This document shows positions 17,193-26,672 of a stretch of 64,000 nucleotides of DNA, piece after piece (within the stretch, counting starts at the first letter, position 1; each line of letters starts with the position of its first letter). Source of the DNA: Bacteroidota bacterium. GTDB taxonomy: Bacteria; Bacteroidota; Bacteroidia; NS11-12g; UBA955. The notes under the pieces were generated by a model. That model had not been told where the DNA came from. It ran no database searches and saw nothing but the letters and a program-made list of their open reading frames with translations. Made by a program: the position numbers and the translations under genes. The stretch lies in NCBI GenBank assembly GCA_005798825.1, contig SYIL01000008.1, positions 1 to 64,000 of the forward strand. The letters are read 5' to 3'.

Positions 17193-19496
17193 TTAAAGTT
17201 TTTCTATGATAAAGCGTGTCATTCTTTTGTACAGATGGATACTAGCAGCCCTGTCGCCAATGCCATGGTTGCGATTGGGGTAAACTTCGCTATCATAAGA
17301 AACCCCCGATTTTATCATTGCATTTATCATTGCTGCTGAATTTTGCCAATGAACATTGTCATCGGCTGTGCCATGAATAAGCAGATAGTTTCCTTTTATC
17401 CCGTTTGTAAAATTTAGGGGGGAATTAGATTCGTAGCCACTGGGGTTTTCTGAGGGTTTGCGCAAGAAACGTTCGGTATAAATATTGTCGTAAAATTTCC
17501 AGTGGGTAACCGGAGCAACAGCGATGGCGGTAGAAAACACATTGCTACTTTTGGCAATGGCCAAACTGCTCATATATCCTCCAAAACTCCATCCCCAAAT
17601 TCCAATTCTGTTTGCATCAACCCAGGGACGCATACCCAATTGTTTTGCAACCGAAGTATGGTCAAGGGTTTCTAATTTACCCAGCTGTAAATAGGTTGAT
17701 TTCTTAAATGCAGAACCCCTTCGTCCAGTGCCACGATTGTCTACGCTTACCACAATATATCCCTTAGAGGCCAGATACTGGTGCCATAAAAAATTGCGGC
17801 CTCCATATTGGTTCCGGACGGTATTGATTCCGGGACCACCATAAACATACAATAGAACCGGGTATTTTTCACTGGGATTAAAATGGGGGGGATTCATAAT
17901 CCATGCATTGAGGGGAACAACTTTTTTGGGGTTGTCCTTATCTATTAATGATGTTGAAATGCTATCGCTATTAATTGATTGAAATTCTACGACACCCAAA
18001 TTGAAGGCAGCCATTTTTTGACTCCAAATGGCATTCAATTCAAGGTCCCGAACCCAATTGCAACCCAACTTTTTGATACGGTGTTGCATTTGCGGTTGAT
18101 TGCTCAAGGTGCTTCTACTCTCAGAATAGTAAAGTCCTTCTGGTGCCAAGCTGACAGAATAATTAAATCCTTGGGTGCTGATTTGGGTTTTTTCTTTTCC
18201 ATCTGGACGAACAGTATATATATGGTCTTCGACGGTAGACTGTTCCGTTCCAGAATAAACTAAGAGGTTGTCGCCTGAGGCATATCCCAGCAGTGCAATC
18301 ACCTCCCAATTTCCTTTGGTGATGGCCCACTCTTTTTTCTTTTTATAGTCGAATAAGTATAAATGATTGTACCCCGATTTTTCGCTTGTATACACAAATG
18401 AGGTGCTATTTTTTAGAAATAATAGGTTGTCGGTGATCTCTACATAGGCAGAGTCTTTTTCCTCGATTATCAACGCACATTTTCCTGTACTTGGTTCGCA
18501 AAACAGCAATTCCCAATGATTTTGCCAACGGTTTAATCGTTGGATAGACAAGGATTCGTCCGTTTGGCTCCACTTGATTCTGGGTAAATATTGGTCTTTC
18601 TCACTATTGGTATTTGCCGTGATGGTTTTTCCGGTGGCGGTATTGTATATGAGAACATCTACCCTTGCATTGTCTTCCCCGGCTTTTGGATATTTCCATT
18701 GTTCTTGTTTGGGGTATAATTCACCACTGGGAAACAAGTCCATAGAGAATTTTTTTACTTTACTTTCATCAAAATGGTAAAATGCCAAAAAATTTCCAGA
18801 GGGGCTCCAATCCAATCCATTGCTCATCGAGAACTCTTCTTCATAGACCCAATCTACAGCTCCGTTGATGGTTTGGTTTATAATTCCATCCGTGGTAATT
18901 TGAATCTCCTTTTCGGTCGATAAATCTAGAATGAAAACATTATTTTCTTTTACATAAGCCAATCTTGAATTGTTTTTGGAGAGGCTAGGGTAGCGGATAC
19001 GTCCGGGGATGTATGTAATTTTTTTTCTGTTAAGGTCTACTACATAACAGCGAGAGGTAAAGCTATGCCTAAACACCTTTTCCATTTCATATTGTCCGAT
19101 CAGAAATCGTCCATCGCTACTGAGTTCATATTGTCCTAAAATGGGTATCGTATCGAACCAACGCGAATCAAATACCAAAGCAACAGAGTCTAAAGTTTCG
19201 ATATGTTGAGAAAATAGGTACCAATTTTCTCCAATGTGATTTAGTTTAATAAAATGCTTGCCATCGGGAGAAAATTGTTCAAATTTTGGTGGAAGTGGAT
19301 ACAGCGTGGGGTCGTTAAATATTTGGTCGAGAGAATAGAAGGGAGTTGATTTTGTGGTATCGAGGCGATCAGAATGGCCAGGTAACAACAAATCCGTTTC
19401 TGATACTTTTATAGGGATTGGGGTGATGGCTTGATTATTTTGTGCAAAAGAATGTAACAGAAGGCAACAAGACAATCCGATAATCATTGACCTCAT
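17193..19496 (-). CDS. S9 family peptidase (dipeptidyl peptidase IV-like)
   Basis: N-terminal propeller, 'GIWGWSFGGYMSSLAIAKSS' nucleophile motif, C-terminal 'NRNHGI'. Confidence 0.93.
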   Translation of the reverse strand: MRSMIIGLSCCLLLHSFAQNNQAITPIPIKVSETDLLLPGHSDRLDTTKSTPFYSLDQIFNDPTLYPLPPKFEQFSPDGKHFIKLNHIGENWYLFSQHIETLDSVALVFDSRWFDTIPILGQYELSSDGRFLIGQYEMEKVFRHSFTSRCYVVDLNRKKITYIPGRIRYPSLSKNNSRLAYVKENNVFILDLSTEKEIQITTDGIINQTINGAVDWVYEEEFSMSNGLDWSPSGNFLAFYHFDESKVKKFSMDLFPSGELYPKQEQWKYPKAGEDNARVDVLIYNTATGKTITANTNSEKDQYLPRIKWSQTDESLSIQRLNRWQNHWELLFCEPSTGKCALIIEEKDSAYVEITDNLLFLKNSTSFVYTSEKSGYNHLYLFDYKKKKEWAITKGNWEVIALLGYASGDNLLVYSGTEQSTVEDHIYTVRPDGKEKTQISTQGFNYSVSLAPEGLYYSESRSTLSNQPQMQHRIKKLGCNWVRDLELNAIWSQKMAAFNLGVVEFQSINSDSISTSLIDKDNPKKVVPLNAWIMNPPHFNPSEKYPVLLYVYGGPGINTVRNQYGGRNFLWHQYLASKGYIVVSVDNRGTGRRGSAFKKSTYLQLGKLETLDHTSVAKQLGMRPWVDANRIGIWGWSFGGYMSSLAIAKSSNVFSTAIAVAPVTHWKFYDNIYTERFLRKPSENPSGYESNSPLNFTNGIKGNYLLIHGTADDNVHWQNSAAMINAMIKSGVSYDSEVYPNRNHGIGDRAASIHLYKRMTRFIIEKL

Positions 19497-21454
19497 CGGA
19501 TGCGTTTTATTTCATAGGTATTTTTGGAAGATACCAAAATGGGAATCATTTCTTTGTTCACAGATGAGCCATCAAGGCCAAACCATTTTTCGGGTCTGCC
19601 TGCGAAAATTCGAAGGACATTGTATATTTTCATTACAGCAAACTGCAGTATGGATAAATTATTTTCATTGCTCATTTCTTCATCTACCAATACAAAACGG
19701 AAGTCACCAATCGATTTTTTATCAATAAAAGCATGGTAGTGTTGGTCTAAATCAATTTCTTTTGCTTCGACCATTTCTTTGATTACATTGCGGAGATAAA
19801 CGCTTATTTTTTGTTCAACGCGAAATCCTAATCGGAATTGAATTTTGTAAATATCATTTTTTTCGATGGTATTGATTCGGTACTCCAGTGTATGGGGTTC
19901 ATCAGTTATTTCAATATTAATAAACCAATAAAAGTCGGCACGTTTGGGTCTTTTGTGGAGAATGCTATATATAATTGGTGATTCGACCTCGTGAATCGAT
20001 TTTGCTTTGTCTAAATAAATCAAATGGGTGGCATACTTGGACAGGGTTGTGTCGCGACTCAAAGACCGAAGTTTGTCTCGGTATAATGTCAATTTTTCAC
20101 TTCTAATGGCAGAACCTTTAATTTCCCCTCCCTTCAGTGTTGAATACATCACAATAACATAAATTGCACCAATTAGAAGGGTGAACCAACCCCCTTCACC
20201 AAATTTAGACAAATTGGCAATTAAGAAGGTTCCTTCTATAGAAATGAAAATGAGTATAACGGATGACAAAAAAAACAGATTGTATTTTCTGATTTTTAGG
20301 AAATAATACAACAAGATACTTGTCATAATCATGTCCAATGTAATTGCCAGGCCATAGGCTGCTTGCATTTTATCTGATTCTCTGAAAATAAGGACCACAC
20401 TGATACAACCTATCAGCAATACGGTATTGATAAAGGGAATGTAAATTTGTCCCTTTACATCGCTGGGGTATTTGACTGTAAATTTAGGGAAAAGATGCAG
20501 GCGAATTGCCTCTGAAACCAATGTGAAGGCACCGGTAATCAAGGCCTGACTCGCTATAATTGTTGCAATTGAGGCAATCACTATACCCACCGGTAAAAAC
20601 CAATCGGGCATCAATGCATAAAAGGGCCTTTGTTCTTTTAAAGGTTGTCCCTCCAGAGACAATAGCCACGCTCCCTGACCATAGTAATTTACCAGCAATG
20701 CAACTTTTACAAAGGCCCAAGAGATTCGAATATTTTTTCTACCACAATGTCCCATATCGCTGTATAGCGCTTCTGCTCCTGTGGTGCACAAAAAAACTGC
20801 CCCTAAAATGATGAAAAAGTCGTGTTCGTCGTTTAGCAATAAATTAATTGCGTGGTGGGGAGATATCGCTTGCAATACTTCTGGATGTTGGATAATTGCT
20901 GATCCACCCAAAACCGTCAACAGAATAAACCAAACAAGCATAATGGGGCCAAATGATTTTCCTACAAAGCTTGTACCCGCCCTTTGCATGAGGAATAATG
21001 CAACCAATATTGTGATAACGATGGGCGTGGTGTCAATGTGTTTCCAATCAACGCCAAATGTATTGTATTCCAGCAATCTTAATCCTTCTACCGCAGAAGA
21101 AACAGACAGTGGAGGGGTAATAATTCCGTCGGCCATGAGCATCGCTCCCCCAATTACCGCTCCAATAATTAAATTCGGATAGCGTCGTTTTAACAGATTA
21201 TAGAGCGAAAATATACCGCCCTCGCCCTTGTTGTCTGCGCGAAGAACCAACAATATGTATTTAATTGTGGTTACGATTGTCAGGGTCCAAAATACAGCAC
21301 TTAATCCACCCAAAACAAGCTCTCGGCTAATTGTTTCTTTGCCAATGAGTGTGCTCATCACGTATAGCGGGGAAGTACCGATATCACCAAAAATTACGCC
21401 GAGTGTGATCAATAGACCTGCGCCAGAAATCTTGCTTATATTGGGTTGACTCAT
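19493..21454 (-). CDS. kup: KUP/HAK potassium uptake protein
   Basis: 'LGVIFGDIGTSPLYVMSTL', 'NKGEGGIFSLYNLLKRR'. Confidence 0.95.
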   Translation of the reverse strand: MSQPNISKISGAGLLITLGVIFGDIGTSPLYVMSTLIGKETISRELVLGGLSAVFWTLTIVTTIKYILLVLRADNKGEGGIFSLYNLLKRRYPNLIIGAVIGGAMLMADGIITPPLSVSSAVEGLRLLEYNTFGVDWKHIDTTPIVITILVALFLMQRAGTSFVGKSFGPIMLVWFILLTVLGGSAIIQHPEVLQAISPHHAINLLLNDEHDFFIILGAVFLCTTGAEALYSDMGHCGRKNIRISWAFVKVALLVNYYGQGAWLLSLEGQPLKEQRPFYALMPDWFLPVGIVIASIATIIASQALITGAFTLVSEAIRLHLFPKFTVKYPSDVKGQIYIPFINTVLLIGCISVVLIFRESDKMQAAYGLAITLDMIMTSILLYYFLKIRKYNLFFLSSVILIFISIEGTFLIANLSKFGEGGWFTLLIGAIYVIVMYSTLKGGEIKGSAIRSEKLTLYRDKLRSLSRDTTLSKYATHLIYLDKAKSIHEVESPIIYSILHKRPKRADFYWFINIEITDEPHTLEYRINTIEKNDIYKIQFRLGFRVEQKISVYLRNVIKEMVEAKEIDLDQHYHAFIDKKSIGDFRFVLVDEEMSNENNLSILQFAVMKIYNVLRIFAGRPEKWFGLDGSSVNKEMIPILVSSKNTYEIKRIR

Positions 21455-21675
21455 GGTGTGAATTATGCATCAAAATTAATTAGAAAATTGATGCTTTCGG
21501 TACCAGAATTCAATATTGTGTTCAGATTGTTAATAAAAGGGGAAGTTCGGTAGGTTAAAGGATTCAGATGTTGGCAAATGGGTGAAATTAAGATTTTGTT
21601 TCACAGAGATTACAATTTTAAAAGCATGACATTTGTATCGCAATTGCACAATACCCTATCAGACCATTCAGAACA

Positions 21676-23844
21676 ATGACCCAAAAAACCAAAACAGCAG
21701 TTTTATCCGACGATTCTATCGGGTATAATGCAATCAGTTCTTATTTCGCAGACAGGGTGTTTGGCCCCAAGGCACAAGCTAAATATTTGAACAAAACATG
21801 TCAAAATGCAATCACAAATGCGGTAGGTCATGGACAACTTATAGACAAGGACACTGCCAACGAGGTAGCCAAAGGCATGCAAGAATGGGCTTTGGGGTTG
21901 GGAGCTACACACTATACCCACTGGTTTCAGCCCTTACGTGGAACCACTGCCGAAAAACACGATTCATTTTTTGAACCAACAGGCATTGATACGGGAATTG
22001 AAAAATTCAATGGAAAATCCTTGGCCCAACAAGAACCTGACGCAAGTTCATTTCCAAGTGGAGGCATACGCAATACGTTTGAAGCCCGGGGTTATACGGC
22101 GTGGGATCCCAGTTCACCCGCTTTTATTATGTCAAAATCTGGTGCCAAAACATTGTGTATTCCAACAATTTTTATTTCATACACTGGCGAAGCCTTAGAT
22201 TACAAAGCGCCCTTGTTAAAATCCGTGGCTTTTTTAAAGCAAACCACCCTAGATATTTGTCATTATTTTGATAAAAAGGTTCAGGCTTGTAGTATTTCAT
22301 TGGGCATAGAACAAGAATATTTTTTGGTGGATGCACAACAATTCAAGGGTCGACCTGACTTAATGTTTGCCGGTAGAACGCTTATTGGAAATAGTCCGGC
22401 AAAAGGGCAGCAATTGGAAGACCATTATTTTGGTAGCATACCAATCCGTGTATTGGGATTTATGGCCGACTTCGAAGAGCGTGCCCATCTTTTGGGAATA
22501 CCCTTAAGAACACGCCACAATGAAGTGGCTCCAGGACAGTTTGAGTGCGCTCCTCAATTTGAGGATATGAATTTGGCCGTAGACCATAATTCTTTGCTTA
22601 TGGATTTGATGGAGAGCGTGGCACATGACCATGATCTCAAGGTTCTTCTTCATGAAAAGCCTTTCAAGGGGATCAATGGCAGTGGAAAACACAACAATTG
22701 GAGTATCATTACCGATACGGGCATTAATTTACTATCTCCGGGAAACAATCCTGAAAAAAATCTTCAATTCCTCGCATTTTTTATCAATATCATCAAAGCA
22801 GTGCACGATCACCGCGATTTGCTCAGGGCCAGTATTGCAACTGCTGGCAACGATCACCGTTTGGGCGCCAACGAGGCTCCCCCAGCAATTATGAGTGTTT
22901 TTGTTGGACAGGCGCTCGAAAAAGTATTGAATGATTTTGAAATCAATGCCAAAGCAGGTAAAAAGACGGATGCTTCCTCGCCGATTAACGTGCCCAATAT
23001 TGCGGCCATTTTATTTGACAATACCGATCGAAACCGAACATCGCCTTTTGCATTTACTGGCAATAAATTCGAATTCAGGGCTGTGGGTAGCTCTGATAAT
23101 TGCTCAAGTTCAATGGTCGTTCTCAATACAATCGTTGCCAATCAATTGAAGAATTTCAAAATAGAGATTGAAAAAGCCTTGAAAGCTACTCCTTCGATCA
23201 ATGCCCAGGAGGCAATGAAAAGTATTCTAAGACAATATATATTCGATAGCAAGCGAATTCTATTTGGTGGCAATGGATATGGTGAGGAATGGAAAAAAGA
23301 AGCCAAAAAGCGGGGTCTAAGCAATATCACTACAACCCCAGAAGCCTTGAAAGCCTATCTCAGCAAACCATCGATAGAATTATTTGTAAAAAACAGTATT
23401 TTTTCGCACCGTGAATTGGAAGCACGTACGGAGATTCGTTTTGAAACCTATGTTTTGCGTTTGCAAATTGAAGGACGTGTATTGAACGATTTGGTAAGCA
23501 GTTATGTCATCCCTTCTGCCGTAAATTATCAAAAAACTTTATCAGACAATGTGCAGGCAATGTTGTCGATAGGAATTAAGAAGGCCTTGTGTAAGTCACA
23601 AATCGAAATCATTGAATTTTTGGCTACCCAGATCAACACGGTATTTGAATTAGATAAAAAAATGACTGCCGAACGTGCAGCAGCCAATAATATTGAAAAC
23701 GCCGAGAAAAAGGCGCTGGCATATTGTAATACAGTAAAAGTACTTTTTGATCAAATTCGGGAGTGTTGTGATGAAATAGAAAGGGTTTGTGATGATGCCA
23801 AATGGGGGTTGCCCAAATACCGTGAATTGTTGGCCTTGAATTAG
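21676..23844 (+). CDS. glnN: Glutamine synthetase type III
   Basis: 722 aa; 'HNEVAPGQFECAPQFEDMNLAVDHNSLLMDLM', 'HEKPFKGINGSGKHNNWS', 'NRTSPFAFTGNKFEFRAVGSS'. Confidence 0.95.
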   Translation: MTQKTKTAVLSDDSIGYNAISSYFADRVFGPKAQAKYLNKTCQNAITNAVGHGQLIDKDTANEVAKGMQEWALGLGATHYTHWFQPLRGTTAEKHDSFFEPTGIDTGIEKFNGKSLAQQEPDASSFPSGGIRNTFEARGYTAWDPSSPAFIMSKSGAKTLCIPTIFISYTGEALDYKAPLLKSVAFLKQTTLDICHYFDKKVQACSISLGIEQEYFLVDAQQFKGRPDLMFAGRTLIGNSPAKGQQLEDHYFGSIPIRVLGFMADFEERAHLLGIPLRTRHNEVAPGQFECAPQFEDMNLAVDHNSLLMDLMESVAHDHDLKVLLHEKPFKGINGSGKHNNWSIITDTGINLLSPGNNPEKNLQFLAFFINIIKAVHDHRDLLRASIATAGNDHRLGANEAPPAIMSVFVGQALEKVLNDFEINAKAGKKTDASSPINVPNIAAILFDNTDRNRTSPFAFTGNKFEFRAVGSSDNCSSSMVVLNTIVANQLKNFKIEIEKALKATPSINAQEAMKSILRQYIFDSKRILFGGNGYGEEWKKEAKKRGLSNITTTPEALKAYLSKPSIELFVKNSIFSHRELEARTEIRFETYVLRLQIEGRVLNDLVSSYVIPSAVNYQKTLSDNVQAMLSIGIKKALCKSQIEIIEFLATQINTVFELDKKMTAERAAANNIENAEKKALAYCNTVKVLFDQIRECCDEIERVCDDAKWGLPKYRELLALN

Positions 23845-23978
23845 AGAATAGCGGATTTAAATCCAATTTCTTTGTTTTGCAACCCAGCATATTAAATATC
23901 ATTTGATACACGGCTATTTCTTTCTGTGTGAACAAAAAAATAAAAACTCCCGCTTGGGATTTTTTATTTTTGCAGTGT

Positions 23979-24923
23979 ATGATTGAAAAAGTTGAGTGCT
24001 TAATTATTGGCAGTGGACCCGCTGGTTATACTGCAGCCATTTATGCTGCACGTGCAGACATGAGGCCTGTTATGTATGAAGGATTACAACCTGGAGGGCA
24101 GTTAACCATTACAACCGATGTTGAAAATTATCCAGGATTTCCCGAAGGTGTTATGGGTCCTGAAATGATGATGTTGTTCAAAAAACAAGCCGTTCGATTG
24201 GGAACAGATGTTCGGTATGGAATGGCAACGGCTGTGACCTTTACAAATGGAGGACCACAAAAAGTGATCATTGATGGAACCCATGAAATTTCTGCAGAGG
24301 TTGTTATTATTTCAACTGGAGCAAGTGCCAAATGGTTGGGAATCCCTTCAGAACAAAGATTGAATGGCAGCGGTGTAAGTGCTTGCGCTGTCTGCGATGG
24401 GTTTTTTTACCGTGGTCAAGATGTAGCCATCGTTGGTGCTGGAGATACTGCTTGTGAAGAAGCTACCTATTTGGCAAAAATTTGTAGTAAGGTGTATATG
24501 TTTGTTCGAAAAGAGGGGTTTCGTGCCTCAAAAGCGATGCAACACAGGGTGCTCAATACCCCCAACATAGAGGTTTTTTTTCATACTGAAACCGATGAAA
24601 TTCTGGGTGAATCGGGAGTGGAAGCAGTCCGGGTAAAGAATAATAAAACAGGTGAGTTTCGCGAATTTGCAATCAAAGGGTTTTTTGTAGCCATTGGACA
24701 CCATCCCAATACAGATATTTTCAAACCCTATCTCAGTATGGACGACCAAGGCTATATCCTAACCAAGCCAGGCTCATCGTATACAAACATAGAGGGGGTA
24801 TTTTGTTCCGGAGATGCCCAAGACAAAGTATATCGGCAAGCGGTGACCGCGGCTGGAACTGGATGTATGGCGGCATTGGATGCAGAGCGGTGGTTGGGCA
24901 CAAAACACGCTTTGCCACAATAA
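23979..24923 (+). CDS. trxB: Thioredoxin-disulfide reductase
   Basis: 'CLIIGSGPAGYTAAIYAARADM', redox motif 'CAVCDGFF', 'GVFCSGDAQDKVYRQAVTAAGTGCMAA'; start placed at 'MIEKVE'. Confidence 0.95.
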   Translation: MIEKVECLIIGSGPAGYTAAIYAARADMRPVMYEGLQPGGQLTITTDVENYPGFPEGVMGPEMMMLFKKQAVRLGTDVRYGMATAVTFTNGGPQKVIIDGTHEISAEVVIISTGASAKWLGIPSEQRLNGSGVSACAVCDGFFYRGQDVAIVGAGDTACEEATYLAKICSKVYMFVRKEGFRASKAMQHRVLNTPNIEVFFHTETDEILGESGVEAVRVKNNKTGEFREFAIKGFFVAIGHHPNTDIFKPYLSMDDQGYILTKPGSSYTNIEGVFCSGDAQDKVYRQAVTAAGTGCMAALDAERWLGTKHALPQ

Positions 24924-24930
24924 TAGAAAT

Positions 24931-26586
24931 TTGAATCGGTACAACCACATATGGGTAGTTGCTGTTTTTTTTTACCAGGGATTGCTGGGGCAAATTAGCC
25001 ATTCGGTTTTGGGAACACCTCCGGTAGACGGCAATGAACCCTCCATTTCATTCGATCCCAACAATTCTAAATATGGCATTGTTGGATTCAATACCAACCA
25101 ACTTTATATTACCCTTGATGGTGGAAAAGCGTGGTCTCCAATTTTATTGGATCCGCCCCAAGGGTTTTATGGAGATCCAGTCATCAAAACAGCCAAAAAC
25201 GGATCGATTTTCTTGGCTCATTTGGCGCACAATAAAACGGCAAATTGGCCCGACTTTTTTGACCGGATTGTTTTTGAACGGAGTGACGACCATGGGAAAA
25301 CTTTCTCGTCTTCTGATGTGGGTTTTCGGCAAGGGAAAATGCAAGACAAACCCTGGTTTGAAATCGATGAATGGCCCAAAAGCAAAGGGAATGGAAATAT
25401 TTACTTAAGTTGGACAGAATTTGATAAATATGGAAGTGTTGCATCAAGTGATTCAAGCAGGATATGGTTTGCCAAAAGTTCTGACGAAGGTCGAACTTTT
25501 GAAAAACCCGTGATTGTAAGTGATGTTTCTGGTGACTCAAAAGATGGAGACGCTACTGCTGAAGGAGCAAATATTTCGGTTAGTCAAGATGGAGTATTGC
25601 ATGCGGTTTGGTCCAGGAATGACACTATTTGGTACGATCGCAGCCTTGATTTTGGATTGACATGGGGAAGTGATCGTTGTATTGCTGTTCAACATGGTGG
25701 TTGGAGCCATGAGGATTTATTGGGCACCATGAGGTCCAATGGAATGCCTTTTATTATGGCCGACCGCTTCGACAATCTTCGCGTTGTATATTCAAGCGGT
25801 GCCTGTGCCAAACAGCTGTCAACAGATTGTCAGGAGCGAAATATTTATGCAATCAAGGGCAATGCCCGAACGGGCATATTTGAAGAACCACAAAAAATCA
25901 ACAACGACGTAGGTTTAACAGAACAATATTCGCCGATGATTGCTGCAAACCCCAATAAATCAAGAATTTTTGTAGTTTGGTATGATCGTAGAAGAAGTGC
26001 AACAGGATATTTCTACGATTTGTATGGCGCAGAATTGGGAAACAGTGGAAGGTATTCTTTGCAAAATACAGCCCACGATACACGCAATATTCGGCTTACA
26101 GCAACAAGTAGTTTGGCACCTGGGAATGCCATTTTTATGGGAGACTATATAGGACTTGATTGGAAAAAAAATATACATATTGCTTACACGGGATTCGATG
26201 TATTGGAGCAGCATCCAACCATTCAATTTGTTTGTATTGATCTTAAAAAAAAGCCCCGTAAAATTTTGGGACATCTTGGTATTGAGCATCCTGATTTAAT
26301 TGTAAATACAATTGAAAATACAGCCATTAAATCCAGTACAATAGACCCCGATTCAAGCAATTCAAGCCTAAAAGAAATCGCCATTTGGGCCGCTTGGCCA
26401 GGCGCTACAAGTTTTACCCTGGAATTTAAATTGGGTAAGCAGATTGTGTTTGAACACGTATTTGAAAATTTGAAGGACTCGAAAGTTGATTTTTGCCTTC
26501 CTGCAAGTCGATTTAGCCCCGGTGTTTATGAAATTATTTTGAGAATGAAGGGTAAAAAGGTAAAACAAGGTTTTTATTTGCATTAA
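24931..26586 (+). CDS. Sialidase-like (BNR/Asp-box propeller) exported protein; probable TTG start
   Basis: Repeated 'SxDxGxTF/W' Asp boxes; the only upstream in-frame ATG (24880) lies inside trxB, whereas TTG 24931 gives a signal-peptide-like N-terminus. Confidence 0.75.
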   Translation: MNRYNHIWVVAVFFYQGLLGQISHSVLGTPPVDGNEPSISFDPNNSKYGIVGFNTNQLYITLDGGKAWSPILLDPPQGFYGDPVIKTAKNGSIFLAHLAHNKTANWPDFFDRIVFERSDDHGKTFSSSDVGFRQGKMQDKPWFEIDEWPKSKGNGNIYLSWTEFDKYGSVASSDSSRIWFAKSSDEGRTFEKPVIVSDVSGDSKDGDATAEGANISVSQDGVLHAVWSRNDTIWYDRSLDFGLTWGSDRCIAVQHGGWSHEDLLGTMRSNGMPFIMADRFDNLRVVYSSGACAKQLSTDCQERNIYAIKGNARTGIFEEPQKINNDVGLTEQYSPMIAANPNKSRIFVVWYDRRRSATGYFYDLYGAELGNSGRYSLQNTAHDTRNIRLTATSSLAPGNAIFMGDYIGLDWKKNIHIAYTGFDVLEQHPTIQFVCIDLKKKPRKILGHLGIEHPDLIVNTIENTAIKSSTIDPDSSNSSLKEIAIWAAWPGATSFTLEFKLGKQIVFEHVFENLKDSKVDFCLPASRFSPGVYEIILRMKGKKVKQGFYLH

Positions 26587-26619
26587 ATAGAGAAAGAGTA
26601 TCGGAAATAGGTCTTTGGA

Positions 26620-26652
26620 TTTGCATAAATACAATTGAAAATCTTACTTTTG
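26620..26652 (+). promoter_or_regulatory. Bacteroidota promoter (TTTG-N21-TACTTTTG)
   Basis: -33 TTTG 26620-26623, -7 TACTTTTG 26645-26652 upstream of the 26673 CDS. Confidence 0.6.
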
Positions 26653-26672
26653 CATTCTTTTTAATCAAAGCT

